The notes: generated from the letters alone by a model not told the origin. A DNA stretch of 25,076 nt from JBOGUF01 sp050696075 (GCA_050696075.1 JBOGUF010000215.1:1-25076), one strand, 5' to 3'; counted from the first letter of the stretch, positions 14,208-22,826 are shown. Program-made: numbers and translations.

Positions 14208-15502
14208 TACGACGTGTAGGGATCAGCGGCGTCGCGCAGGCCGTCGCCCAGGAAGTAGAGGCCCATCACGGCGAACATCACCGCGAGCGCGGGCGAGAGC
14301 AGCCACGGCGCGGTAGCGATTGCCCGGACGTTGTTGGCACTTTCGAGCAGGACGCCCCAGCTCACGATCGGCGCGCGCAGGCCGAGGCCGAGAAAGCTGA
14401 GCGCGGTTTCGGCGATGATCACGCCGGGGATCGCCAGCGTGAGCGTGGCGATGATGTGACTCGAGAAAGACGGCAGCATGTGGCGGAAGATGACGCGCAA
14501 CTCACTGATGCCGTCCAGCCGCGCCGCGGTGACGAAGTCCTCCTCGCGCAATGAGAGGAACCGTCCCCGCACGACGCGGGCCAGCCCGGTCCAGCCGATG
14601 ATCGAGAGGATGACCGTGATCGCGAAATAGACCTGCAGACCGGTCCAGCGTGGTGGCAGCGCGGCGGCGAGCCCCAACCACAACGGGATCGCCGGCAAGG
14701 CGCTGAGGAACTCAATCACGCGCTGAATGAAGAGATCAATCCGGCCTCCGTAATACCCCGAGAGGCCGCCGAACAGAATGCCGAGCACCACGCTCAGGCC
14801 GACGCTGACCAGACCGATGGTCATCGAGATCCGCGTGCCGTAGATGAGCCGGCTGAAGAGGTCGCGCCCATTCTGATCGGCGCCGAGCAGGAACATCGGT
14901 GCGTTCGGATCGGCAGGGCCGATCAGGTGACGAGTGGTCGGGATCAGCCCGAACAGCTTGTACTCCCGCCCGGTCGTGAAGAACTCGACGTCGATCTGTT
15001 GCGACGGATCGACCGTAAACTCGCGCCGCAGCGACTCCTGGTTGATTTCGACCGCGTAGCCGCTGACGTGGGGTGAGAGATCCCAGCCGTCTTTGAAGAG
15101 GTGGAGGCGCTGCGGCGGCGCGTAGGTATGCGTGGGACTGAACGCGCCCGTGGCGAACGGGGCGAGGAAATCCGCAAAAAGGGCCACCAGATAGATTGCG
15201 ATGACCATGACTAAGCCGACGACAGCCAGCGGGCTCTTGCGGAACCGCCACCAGACCAGCTTCCACTGCGGCGCCACGTCGATCTCGCTCTCGGGATCGA
15301 TGGGCGCGTCGACGCCGGCCGGCTCGTCCCGTGCCCAAGGCAACGCGATTGCTCCCGCGGCGGGCAGACGCGGGTCTGCTTCATCCGTGCCCGGCAGGTA
15401 CCGGTTGAGGTCCACCGGCGGTTCATTCAGGCGACCGCGCGGCGTACCGGCGAAGGAGCCGGATGGGTGTCCACGGCGCCGGAGCCAGCTAGGGCGTTTC
15501 AT
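14207..15502 (-). CDS. DppC/OppC-type ABC transporter permease with extended N-terminus
   Basis: A 431-aa inner-membrane permease. The family is usually ~300 aa; the excess is in two places. One is a ~78-residue hydrophilic Arg/Pro-rich N-terminus before the conserved WRFRKSPLAVVGLVMV helix. The other is a ~100-residue extracytoplasmic segment between helices 1 and 2 (about 115-215) before FLLGADQNGRDLFSRLIYGTR. The cytoplasmic coupling (EAA) loop is at AARLDGISELRVIFRHMLPS, and the conserved ALSFLGLG and DAADPYTS end are present. The start at 15502 has GGGAGG and lies 15 nt after the dppB stop. A later start would drop the extension, but no better ribosome site was seen. Confidence 0.9.
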   Translation of the reverse strand: MKRPSWLRRRGHPSGSFAGTPRGRLNEPPVDLNRYLPGTDEADPRLPAAGAIALPWARDEPAGVDAPIDPESEIDVAPQWKLVWWRFRKSPLAVVGLVMVIAIYLVALFADFLAPFATGAFSPTHTYAPPQRLHLFKDGWDLSPHVSGYAVEINQESLRREFTVDPSQQIDVEFFTTGREYKLFGLIPTTRHLIGPADPNAPMFLLGADQNGRDLFSRLIYGTRISMTIGLVSVGLSVVLGILFGGLSGYYGGRIDLFIQRVIEFLSALPAIPLWLGLAAALPPRWTGLQVYFAITVILSIIGWTGLARVVRGRFLSLREEDFVTAARLDGISELRVIFRHMLPSFSSHIIATLTLAIPGVIIAETALSFLGLGLRAPIVSWGVLLESANNVRAIATAPWLLSPALAVMFAVMGLYFLGDGLRDAADPYTS

Positions 15503-15517
15503 CCTGCCTCCCGCTCA

Positions 15518-16504
15518 TCACCGCGTGTAGCGAATCCGTGGATCGAACCACGCCAGGGCGATGTCTGAGAGGAGCACGCCAAACAACGTCAACACACTCA
15601 GCAGCATGATGAAGCTCGCCGCCAGATACATGTCCTGGGCGCGCAGGGCGCCCAGGAGGAGTGGTCCGGTCGTCGGCAAGCTGAGGACCGTGGCCACGAT
15701 CACTTCACCAGAGATCAGCCCGGGCAGGATGGCGCCTGAGGTGCTGATCAGCGGGTTCACCGCGACGCGGACCGGGTACTTGAAGGTGAGCCGGCGCTCG
15801 GAGAACCCTTTGGCGCGGGCGGTGGTGACGTAGGGCTTGCGCAACTCGTCGAGCAGATTGGCCCGCATGATCCGGGTGAGGCCGGCGATGCCATTCGTGC
15901 CGAGAATGACAATCGGAATCCAAAGATGCTGGAGGAGGTCACTGAACTTGGCCCAGCTCCAGGCCGCCTCGACGAACTCGGGCGAAAAGAGCCCGCCAAC
16001 GCTCTGATTGAACCCGGCGAACGCAACGTAAAGCAACAGCAGCGCCAGCAAGAAATCGGGCGTCGCCAAACCGATGAAGCCGAAGACGGCGGTCAGGTAA
16101 TCGCCCCAGGAGTATTGGCGGACGGCCGAAAAGATCCCCAATGGGAACGCGACGAACCAGACCAGGATGAGCGAGAGGATGGAGATGGCAAAACTCCAAC
16201 CAACGCGATCCCAGACCAGTTCGGCCACAGGCCGGTTGTGACCGAACGACCAACCGAAGTCGCCCTGCACGAACCCCCAGAGCCACTTCACGTACTGCAC
16301 GTAGACCGGCTCATCGAGCCCGTAGCGAGCCTCCAACTGGGCCAGTTCCGCTTCGTCAATCGTTGCGCCCTGTGTGGCGGAGGTGGCGACCAGCGAGGTC
16401 AGATAGTCGCCCGGCGGCAATTGGATGATGATGAAGACGACCAGCGAGATCGCCAGCAGCGTCGGGATCATCAGGACCAACCGGCGCGCGACGTACCCGA
16501 GCAT
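15518..16504 (-). CDS. DppB/OppB-type ABC transporter permease
   Basis: A 328-aa permease of normal family length. The N-terminal helix YVARRLVLMIPTLLAISLVVF is the DppB/OppB signature, followed by LPPGDYLT, a periplasmic region, LDEPVYVQYVKWLWG and five further helices. The coupling loop is TTARAKGFSERRLTFKYPVR, and the C-terminal pattern is LLSDIALAWFDPRIRY. It forms a heterodimeric channel with the downstream DppC-like subunit. Family-5 systems of this kind import peptides but also oligosaccharides, as in Thermotogales and other thermophiles, so a sugar substrate is compatible with the catabolic neighbours. The start is fixed by GGGAGGAGG. Confidence 0.92.
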   Translation of the reverse strand: MLGYVARRLVLMIPTLLAISLVVFIIIQLPPGDYLTSLVATSATQGATIDEAELAQLEARYGLDEPVYVQYVKWLWGFVQGDFGWSFGHNRPVAELVWDRVGWSFAISILSLILVWFVAFPLGIFSAVRQYSWGDYLTAVFGFIGLATPDFLLALLLLYVAFAGFNQSVGGLFSPEFVEAAWSWAKFSDLLQHLWIPIVILGTNGIAGLTRIMRANLLDELRKPYVTTARAKGFSERRLTFKYPVRVAVNPLISTSGAILPGLISGEVIVATVLSLPTTGPLLLGALRAQDMYLAASFIMLLSVLTLFGVLLSDIALAWFDPRIRYTR

Positions 16505-16522
16505 GCGGCCTCCTCCCGGCGG

Positions 16523-16548
16523 GCCAGGGCGGCAGCCGCCGCCCTGGC
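16523..16548 (-). promoter_or_regulatory. Very stable stem-loop between binding-protein and permease genes
   Basis: GCCAGGGCGGC (16523-16533) pairs perfectly with GCCGCCCTGGC (16538-16548) around an AGCC loop, making an 11-bp all-canonical hairpin. It lies 36 nt after the binding-protein stop and ends 19 nt before the dppB start. Stems in this position in binding-protein operons, such as the malE-malF spacer, protect the upstream mRNA and reduce expression of the permease. No U-tract is present, so differential expression rather than termination is the likely role. Confidence 0.65.
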
Positions 16549-16584
16549 AGGACTCCTGCTAGGACGGCGGCCGCTCTGGTCGGA

Positions 16585-18561
16585 CTACTGTGCTTCGAAG
16601 TACTGACAGGGGTTGGTCGAGGCGGGAACCAGCGCCAGCCAGCCGTACAGCATCGGCTCGAGCACGTTGTGGAACCCATTGCGGGTCGCGCCATAGCCGG
16701 GAGCGGGGAGGGTAATTCCCATCACGTAGAACTGATCCGCGGCGATCTCCAGGATCTGGTTCATCAGGGCCACCTGCTCTTCGGCATCGACCGTGACCTC
16801 GATTTGCTTATACAGCTCCATCTGTTGTTGCACGATCTCCGGCGGCGCCTCCATCGGGATGTCCACGCTCTCCAGGTCGAGCTCGCCTGCCAGCCCGCCT
16901 TGCTGGAACCAGTTGGCCCAGGGAACCGCGTAGTTCGACTCGCCGCTGAAGGGGAAGTACCAGCGGGGATCGAGCAGCGCTTCCAGCCCGCCTTCACCCT
17001 CCCAGACCGTCGCGTCCGGTTGGTTGCCTTCCTTCCGCTCGTAGAGTAGCGAGCGCTCCTCGGACTCCGGCCGCATTTCGATGCCGACCGCCTGCCAGTA
17101 CTGTTGGACGAATTCCAGAATCGCGGCCCACTCGGCCCGGAACTCGGCCGCGAATTCGATCTGGAAGAAGAAGGGCTCGCCATCCGGCCCGAGCCGGATT
17201 CCATCGCCATTTTTCTCGGGCAGCACCCGGTCGAGATGCTCGTTGGCAAGGTCGACGTTGTATTCGGTGTACTGGGTGGCGAGCCGCTCGTTGTACATCG
17301 GCGACTCGGGCCGCGGTCCAATCTGGTACGGCGTGCCCTGTCCGACGTAAACGGCATCGATCAGCGCCTGCCGGTCGATCGCATGCGAGAGACCGATGCG
17401 AAAGTCCTTGTTGTTGAAGATCTCGCGCTTGATCGGATCCGTATGCGTCAGGTTCAGCGCGATCACCGTGCGGGCCTGTTGAGTGTAGGTCAGGTCGAAG
17501 ATCTGGAAGTTTCCCGCCTCCTGGTTGTCGAAGAAGAGCGGCTTGTTCTGGAGCTCGTTGATGTAGTCGGTGACCAGATCGAGCTCACCGTTGAGCGCCC
17601 GCAGCAGCTGCACCTGCCCCTCGGTAACCACGTCAAAGACGACCCGATCGAGATAGGGGAGCTGGTTGCCATCGGTATCGACCTTCCAGTAGTACGGATT
17701 GCGGGTGGCGACGAACCGCGCGGGATCGTCCCCGATCGGCGTCGTGAACTGCCAGGCGAAGAGAACGGGCATCTCCGCGTTGTTCCGCCATGCGGCTTGT
17801 TGGAAGAAGAGCGCGACCCAGTCATCGAGCTCCTGCTCTTGGGCGAGTCGATCGACCTCCGGGTTGTGGGTCTTGTGGAACTGCCGCAGGTAGTGGGCCG
17901 GCATCGCCGTCATCTGCTCGCCGAAGATTGTGGCCAGCCGCTGCAAGAAGAGGCCGTTGGGAGCGGCAAACCGGAAGACGACGGTGTAGTCGTCCACCTT
18001 CTCCACCACGACCGGTTGATTCTCGACCACCAGCCACGAGGGGACGACGGGCGAGATCTCCTCGTTCAAGACGACGTCCTGATACCAGAACATGAGGTCG
18101 TCGGCGGTGAACGGCTGGCCGTCCGACCATTTCATGCCCCGACGCAGGTGAAAGGTGTACTCGGCGCCGTCCTGACCAATGTCAAAGCGCTCGGCCACGT
18201 TGGGGATCACGTCGTCGGCCGTGAACTGGATGATGCCGGGCCTCCAGCGCACCAGATGCTCATAGGCGACGGTCCGCGACTCGTAGCCGCTCCCCTGGCT
18301 GGGCGTCGCCGTGTTCCAGTCCCCGCCGTAGGTACCGATCTGCTCGACCGGCTCCAGTACCATCGGTGTCTCGGGCAGGCGCTCGGCGACCGGCGGGAGC
18401 GTTCCCTGCTCAACCATCTCCGCCAGGTCCGGGGACTCGTTGAACGTCTCTTGCGCGATCGCCGACATCCCCAGGGCGGACGGGATACCGGCGATGCCAC
18501 CGGCAACGGCGGCCGAGCCAGAGACGAAACGACGCCGGCTCAGTGTCTGTTTCGCGGGCAT
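16585..18561 (-). CDS. Family-5 (DppA/OppA-like) solute-binding protein, Tat-exported
   Basis: A 658-aa extracytoplasmic binding protein. The start at 18561 is supported by GAGGAGG six nt upstream and gives a twin-arginine signal: SRRRFVSG at residues 8-15, then a hydrophobic Ala/Gly stretch ending near SAIA. The mature part shows family-5 features: IGTYGGDWNTATPS, YEHLVRWRPGI, YTFHLRRGMKWSDGQPFTADDLMFWYQD, and a C-terminal region with MNQILEIAADQFYVMGI. It is longer than peptide binders (~530 aa) because of insertions, as in oligosaccharide-binding members. No lipobox cysteine was seen, so it is either free or anchored by the uncleaved signal. It delivers the ligand to the DppB/C permeases. 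A galactoside ligand is inferred from context. Confidence 0.92.
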   Translation of the reverse strand: MPAKQTLSRRRFVSGSAAVAGGIAGIPSALGMSAIAQETFNESPDLAEMVEQGTLPPVAERLPETPMVLEPVEQIGTYGGDWNTATPSQGSGYESRTVAYEHLVRWRPGIIQFTADDVIPNVAERFDIGQDGAEYTFHLRRGMKWSDGQPFTADDLMFWYQDVVLNEEISPVVPSWLVVENQPVVVEKVDDYTVVFRFAAPNGLFLQRLATIFGEQMTAMPAHYLRQFHKTHNPEVDRLAQEQELDDWVALFFQQAAWRNNAEMPVLFAWQFTTPIGDDPARFVATRNPYYWKVDTDGNQLPYLDRVVFDVVTEGQVQLLRALNGELDLVTDYINELQNKPLFFDNQEAGNFQIFDLTYTQQARTVIALNLTHTDPIKREIFNNKDFRIGLSHAIDRQALIDAVYVGQGTPYQIGPRPESPMYNERLATQYTEYNVDLANEHLDRVLPEKNGDGIRLGPDGEPFFFQIEFAAEFRAEWAAILEFVQQYWQAVGIEMRPESEERSLLYERKEGNQPDATVWEGEGGLEALLDPRWYFPFSGESNYAVPWANWFQQGGLAGELDLESVDIPMEAPPEIVQQQMELYKQIEVTVDAEEQVALMNQILEIAADQFYVMGITLPAPGYGATRNGFHNVLEPMLYGWLALVPASTNPCQYFEAQ

Positions 18562-18625
18562 GTCAACCTCCTCTGGGGCTAAGGTCTGCGCCGTCGACGG
18601 CCAGCGGCGCCTCAACAGTGGCCGG

Positions 18626-19348
18626 TTATCCTCGCGCCGCTTCTTCACGCACGGCTTGGAGATCCGCGAGCGCGGTCTTCAAATGGGCTTCCATCTCGTT
18701 CGCGGCCTCATCCGGACTTCGCCGTGCCAGCGCATCGAGGATGCGCTGGTGGGCTTCGATACTTTGGGCGGCGGGCAGGCCAAGCAGGGCGTGACCGCGG
18801 CGACTCTCCTCCCTACTTGCCCGCAGGAGATCGCCGAGCGCCTCGATGAGCAACCGGTGGAATCGGTTACCCGAGGCGGCGGCGACCCCCTCGTGAAACG
18901 CGACGTCGGCCGCGTCGTACGCCGCGGGCTGGCCGCGGTTTGCGCGCATCGCGTCGATCGCTTCCTGCATCTGCCGGAAGTCGTTCTCGGTCGCGCGTAC
19001 GGCTGCCAGGCGCGCGTTCGCCACCTCCAGTGTCTGCCGCACCTCGATCAACTCGTTGATGGCGCTGGCGTCGCTGTGCAGCACCATGCGGAAGAACTCG
19101 CTCGGCATGCTGGCGGTCAAGCCGATGACGGTCGGGCGCTTTCCTTGAGATGCCTCCACGAGGCCGCGCGCCTCGAGCGTGCGGATTGCCTCGCGAATCA
19201 CCACCCGGCTCACGCCGAAGCGCTCGACGAGCTCCCCCTCGGAGGGGAAGGACGAGCCGGGGCTAAAGCTGCCGTCGAGGATCTCGCCCAGAAGCCGCTC
19301 GGCGACCTGCGCCGACAGGGGAATCCGAATGAGTTCCGTCGATACCAT
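18626..19348 (-). CDS. GntR-family transcriptional regulator, FadR subfamily (FCD domain)
   Basis: A 240-aa protein. Residues 8-75 form a winged helix, with IPLSAQVAERLLGEILDG, FPSEGELVERFGVSRVVIRE as the recognition helix, and AIRTLEARGLVEASQGKRPTVI. Residues ~90-235 are an all-helical FCD effector domain with the metal/ligand motif DVAFHEGVAAASGN and a later EAHQRILDALARRSPDEA. FCD regulators bind carboxylate or sugar-acid ligands; DgoR, the galactonate regulator of E. coli, belongs to this group. It is the first gene of the operon and divergent from dgoD, an arrangement typical of a local repressor released by the substrate. The start at 19348 has GAGG upstream and immediately precedes the conserved N-terminus. 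Confidence 0.92.
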   Translation of the reverse strand: MVSTELIRIPLSAQVAERLLGEILDGSFSPGSSFPSEGELVERFGVSRVVIREAIRTLEARGLVEASQGKRPTVIGLTASMPSEFFRMVLHSDASAINELIEVRQTLEVANARLAAVRATENDFRQMQEAIDAMRANRGQPAAYDAADVAFHEGVAAASGNRFHRLLIEALGDLLRASREESRRGHALLGLPAAQSIEAHQRILDALARRSPDEAANEMEAHLKTALADLQAVREEAARG

Positions 19349-19376
19349 GGCGGCCTCTTTCACGGGCGGACGCCAA

Positions 19377-19413
19377 CTTGTATGATAAGCTGCTAAGCAG
19401 CGTACTAGACAAG
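19377..19413. promoter_or_regulatory. 37-bp palindrome in the gntR-dgoD control region, likely GntR operator
   Basis: Centred at 19395, with a perfect 13-mer core GCTGCTAAGCAGC (19389-19401) and perfect outer arms CTTGT (19377-19381) and ACAAG (19409-19413). Several matching positions lie between. It lies about 30 nt upstream of gntR and 120 nt upstream of dgoD. The outer half-sites, TTGT...ACAA, have the form seen in FadR-subfamily operators. Control by the adjacent GntR is inferred. Confidence 0.65.
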
Positions 19414-19428
19414 ACCATGGGCTGTCAA
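19398..19428 (-). promoter_or_regulatory. Candidate gntR operon promoter
   Basis: On the minus strand, TTGACA (19423-19428 reversed) is an exact -35 box. About 18 nt further is TACGCT, a weak -10, which falls inside the palindrome core at 19377-19413. A repressor bound there would block this promoter. On the plus strand, TATGAT (19381-19386), 5 of 6 to consensus, is a possible -10 for dgoD. Both are tentative. Confidence 0.35.
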
Positions 19429-19533
19429 GAACGATAGCGGGTAGCATGAACGATGGGCGAGGCTCGTCGCCTTGGGCAGACAAGCCGGTCGCCGGAGCAA
19501 ACGGAGCAATAAGGCCGGTTCGGGAGGCGATCG

Positions 19534-20682
19534 GTGAAAATCACGGCGCTGGAGCTGTTCAAAGTGCCGCCGCGGTGGCTCTTCCTCAAAGTGTCGACCG
19601 ATGAGGGCGTGACGGGCTGGGGCGAGCCGATCGTCGAGGGCCGAGCCGACACGGTGCGCACCGCCGTCGAGGAGTTGTCGGAGTGCCTGATCGGCCGCGA
19701 TCCGTTCCGCATCGAGGACCACTTCCAGGTGCTCTACCGCGGCGGCTTCTATCGCGGCGGCCCCATCCTGACGAGCGCCATCTCCGGTATCGAGCAGGCG
19801 TTGTGGGACATCAAGGGGCGGGCGCTCGATCTGCCCATCTTTGAGTTCCTCGGCGGCGCCGCCCGGGACCGGGTGCGCGTCTACAGTTGGATCGGCGGAG
19901 ACCGGCCCGAGCAGATCGCCGACGGCGTGCGGGCACGCCTGGCGGAGGGCTTCACGGCGCTGAAGATGAACGCCATTTCGGAAACGCACTACATCGACTC
20001 GCATCGCAAAGTCGAGGAGACCGTGGCGCGATTGGCGATGGCCCGTGACATTGGCGGCGCCGACCTGGGCATTGCCATCGACTTTCACGGCCGGCTGCAC
20101 AAGGGCATGGCGAAGATCCTGGCCCGCGAGCTGGAGCCGTTCCACCCCCTCTTCATCGAAGAACCGGTGCTTGCTGAGAACAGGGAGGCACTGCGCGAGA
20201 TCGCGCGCCACACCACCGTCCCGATCGCCCTGGGTGAACGCCTCTACACCCGCTGGGGCTTCAAGGACGTGCTCGTGGACGGCTACGTCGACATCGTGCA
20301 ACCCGACCTCTCGCACGCGGGCGGCATCCTCGAAACGCGGAAGATCGCGGCGATGGCCGAGGCCTTCGACGTCGCGGTCGCCCCCCATTGCCCGCTGGGC
20401 CCGATCGCCCTCGCCGCCTCGCTCCAGTTGGATGCCTGCACACCCAACGTCTTTATTCAGGAACAGAGCCTCGGCATCCACTACCACCGGCAACATGACC
20501 TCCTGCATTACCTCACGGATCCCAGTGTCTTCACCCACGAAGACGGCTACCTACCCATCCCCCGCGGGCCTGGGCTCGGGATCGAGATCGACGAGGAGCG
20601 GGTCAGAGAAGCGGCGCGGATCGGTCACAACTGGCGGAGCCCAATCTGGCGGAACGACGACGGGACGGTCGCGGAACGGTAG
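19534..20682 (+). CDS. dgoD: D-galactonate dehydratase
   Basis: A 382-aa enolase-superfamily enzyme (mandelate racemase subgroup), exactly the length of E. coli DgoD. It shows the same landmark residues at the same numbers: Mg ligands Asp183 (AIDFHGR), Glu209 (FIEEPV) and Glu235 (LGER), with catalytic His185 and His285 (APHCPLGP). Long near-identical blocks, such as FYRGGPIL, ALWDIKG, LQLDACTP and EQSLGIHY, support isofunctional assignment over other sugar-acid dehydratases. It removes water from D-galactonate to give 2-keto-3-deoxy-D-galactonate, in the cytosol. The GTG start at 19534 has GGGAGG. It is the first gene of the rightward unit, 18 nt before the GH42 gene, and divergent from gntR. 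The kinase and aldolase for the next steps are not in the window. Confidence 0.95.
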   Translation: MKITALELFKVPPRWLFLKVSTDEGVTGWGEPIVEGRADTVRTAVEELSECLIGRDPFRIEDHFQVLYRGGFYRGGPILTSAISGIEQALWDIKGRALDLPIFEFLGGAARDRVRVYSWIGGDRPEQIADGVRARLAEGFTALKMNAISETHYIDSHRKVEETVARLAMARDIGGADLGIAIDFHGRLHKGMAKILARELEPFHPLFIEEPVLAENREALREIARHTTVPIALGERLYTRWGFKDVLVDGYVDIVQPDLSHAGGILETRKIAAMAEAFDVAVAPHCPLGPIALAASLQLDACTPNVFIQEQSLGIHYHRQHDLLHYLTDPSVFTHEDGYLPIPRGPGLGIEIDEERVREAARIGHNWRSPIWRNDDGTVAER

Positions 20683-20699
20683 GGGGAGGAGACCACGGA

Positions 20700-22775
20700 A
20701 TGTTGTTCGGGGCGTCGTACTACTACGAATACCAGCCGTACGAACGGCTGGCAGCAGATGTCCGCATGATGCAGGAGGCGGCCATCTCGTTCATGCGGGT
20801 CGGGGACTCGATCTGGGCGCGGTGCGAGCCCGACGAGGGATGCTTCGACGTCGAGTGGGTCGGTCCGGTCCTCGACGCCCTCCACGCCGGCGAAATCAAC
20901 GTCATCTTCACCACACCGACCTATGCCATTCCCCCGTGGCTGCACCGGCGTCATCCAGAGGTAATGGCCCAACGCGCCGACGGCAGCCGCGCGCGGTACG
21001 GCGGCCGGCAGAACATGGACTTCACCCATCCGGCGTACCTTACGTATGCCGAGCGCATTACGCGCCTGCTCCTCGAACGGTATGCGTCGCACCCGGCCGT
21101 CGTCGGATTCCAGGTCGACAACGAAACCGGCACCGGGATGTTGCACAATCCCAACGTGGTGGACCGCTTCTTCGGATACCTCAAGGAGAAGTTCGGCGCC
21201 GTCGATCGGCTGAACGAGGTGTGGGGGCTGAACTACTGGTCCCATCGCCTGGGGTGTTGGGAGGATCTCTGGGCGCCGGGACTCGCGGGCAACCTCAACC
21301 CCGGCTACGACCTGGAGTGGCGGCGCTTCCAGGCATCGCTGACGACCGAGTTTCTGGCCTGGCAGACCCGCATCGTCAAGGAATACGCGCGACCCGACCA
21401 GTTTGTCACCCAAGACGTGGTCGGCGGACACGGCCGGGGCGACAGCGACATCTATCAGGTCGCGCAAGCCGTCGACATCCTCGCCATGAACTCGCAGCAC
21501 GCGACCCAGGACGGCCTCGCCCTGCCCGCCGACGACGCCACGATCCCGCGCTTGCGGTATTGGTCGGAGGTGGGCGTCTGGGCGCTCACCTTCAAGTCCG
21601 ATCTGGCGTGGGGCGCCCGGCGTTCGAACTTCTTGGTGACCGAGACAAACCCGCTCAGCGTCGGCGGCTCGTCGTGGAACTTCCCGGCCTACGACGGGCA
21701 GTGGCGCTTGGCGGCCTACACCTACATCTCCCGCGGCGCGAACTTGATCGCCTACTGGCATTGGCACTCGCTGCACTACGGCCACGAGATCTACTCCCAC
21801 GGCATCCTCAACCACGATCTGGAGCCGAACCGGTGCTACCACGAGCTGAGCCGGATCGCCCACGAGCTGCGGCAGCACGACGAAACCCTCACCGACCTGA
21901 CGCCGGACGCCGACGTTGCCTTCCTCTACTCGCAGGATAGTAAATACGCGCTCGAAAACCAGCCGTGTCTCCTGGAGCCGGGGAACGTAGGGCCGGACGG
22001 GCGGTCCTATCAGCGCATCTTCAACGCCTTCTACCGGGCGTTCTTCGATGCGCGCACCCAGGCGGCGATCATCTATCCGCCGCGGGCGTTCGATCAGTTC
22101 CCGGTACTGGTCGCGCCCGCGATCTACGCCGCCGACGACGCGCTCCTGACGCGACTGGTGCGGTACGCCGAGCAGGGCGGGCACCTGGTCCTCTCCTTCC
22201 GGAGCGGCTACGGCGACGAGTACGCCCGCGCCCGGTGGCAGCGGGCGCCGGGGCTGCTGCGTCCGGCAGTCGGGGCGGGCTACAGCGAATACTCCAATCT
22301 GGCGTACCCACTGCCGGTCCGCGCCAGCGACAACGGCTTGTCGCTGCCGGACGACGCGCGCGCCGAGGCCTGGGCGGACGGACTCGAGTTAGAAGGGGCG
22401 GAGCCACTCGCCTACTACGACCATCCTCACTTCGGCCGATATCCGGCGATCACGTCGCAAGCGTTCGGCAGGGGCCGCGTCACCTACGTCGGCACGCTGC
22501 CGAACCCGGCACTGGGCCAAGCCTTGGCCACCTGGGTGCTCGGTGCGACCGGCATCGAAGCGCTTGTCACGGACCTTCCGGCCTCGGTGCGTGCGACCAC
22601 CGCCCGCGGCGCCGACGGCAAGAAGCTGTGGTTCCTGAGCAATTGGTCGGGCCATCCGGCGACGGTGCCCGCGCTGCCCGCGAGTGGCGCTGAGCTATTC
22701 AGTAGCGACCGGTTTGGAATGGGCGAGCCGCTGGAACTGGGGGCATGGGACATGAAGATCGTGGTGGAGGGCTGA
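20700..22775 (+). CDS. GH42 beta-galactosidase
   Basis: A 691-aa glycoside hydrolase family 42 enzyme. The N-terminal TIM barrel holds GASYYYEYQPYERL, TPTYAIPPWL, Glu142 in FQVDNETG (acid/base) and Glu315 in VTETNPLSV (nucleophile). It continues to YWHWHSLHYGHEIYSHGILN, then a flavodoxin-like trimerisation domain (about 400-610, with LVAPAIYAADDALLTRLVRYAEQGGHLVLSF-type sequence) and a C-terminal beta domain. There is no signal peptide, so it works in the cytosol on imported galactosides. GH42 enzymes cleave beta-1,3/1,4/1,6-galactosides, or in some cases alpha-arabinosides. Placed 18 nt after dgoD with a strong GGGGGAGGAG site, it would supply galactose for oxidation to galactonate. Confidence 0.94.
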   Translation: MLFGASYYYEYQPYERLAADVRMMQEAAISFMRVGDSIWARCEPDEGCFDVEWVGPVLDALHAGEINVIFTTPTYAIPPWLHRRHPEVMAQRADGSRARYGGRQNMDFTHPAYLTYAERITRLLLERYASHPAVVGFQVDNETGTGMLHNPNVVDRFFGYLKEKFGAVDRLNEVWGLNYWSHRLGCWEDLWAPGLAGNLNPGYDLEWRRFQASLTTEFLAWQTRIVKEYARPDQFVTQDVVGGHGRGDSDIYQVAQAVDILAMNSQHATQDGLALPADDATIPRLRYWSEVGVWALTFKSDLAWGARRSNFLVTETNPLSVGGSSWNFPAYDGQWRLAAYTYISRGANLIAYWHWHSLHYGHEIYSHGILNHDLEPNRCYHELSRIAHELRQHDETLTDLTPDADVAFLYSQDSKYALENQPCLLEPGNVGPDGRSYQRIFNAFYRAFFDARTQAAIIYPPRAFDQFPVLVAPAIYAADDALLTRLVRYAEQGGHLVLSFRSGYGDEYARARWQRAPGLLRPAVGAGYSEYSNLAYPLPVRASDNGLSLPDDARAEAWADGLELEGAEPLAYYDHPHFGRYPAITSQAFGRGRVTYVGTLPNPALGQALATWVLGATGIEALVTDLPASVRATTARGADGKKLWFLSNWSGHPATVPALPASGAELFSSDRFGMGEPLELGAWDMKIVVEG

Positions 22776-22826
22776 GCAACGCTCCCTTCCCTCCCTCCTC
22801 CCGCGTGATCGGGCGAGCGCAAGATA

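Noticed and set aside
17104..18582. A 492-codon open frame on the plus strand, antisense to the binding-protein gene
   Set aside because: It mirrors a clear family-5 binding protein with a Tat signal and a ribosome site. The antisense product has no recognisable domain; the long frame reflects high GC at third positions.
20625..22184. A 519-codon minus-strand open frame antisense to the GH42 gene, and a 631-codon plus-strand frame at 20045-21940
   Set aside because: Both overlap dgoD and the GH42 gene, whose catalytic residues are all in place. The alternative products are low-complexity Arg/Pro or Val/Gly-rich.
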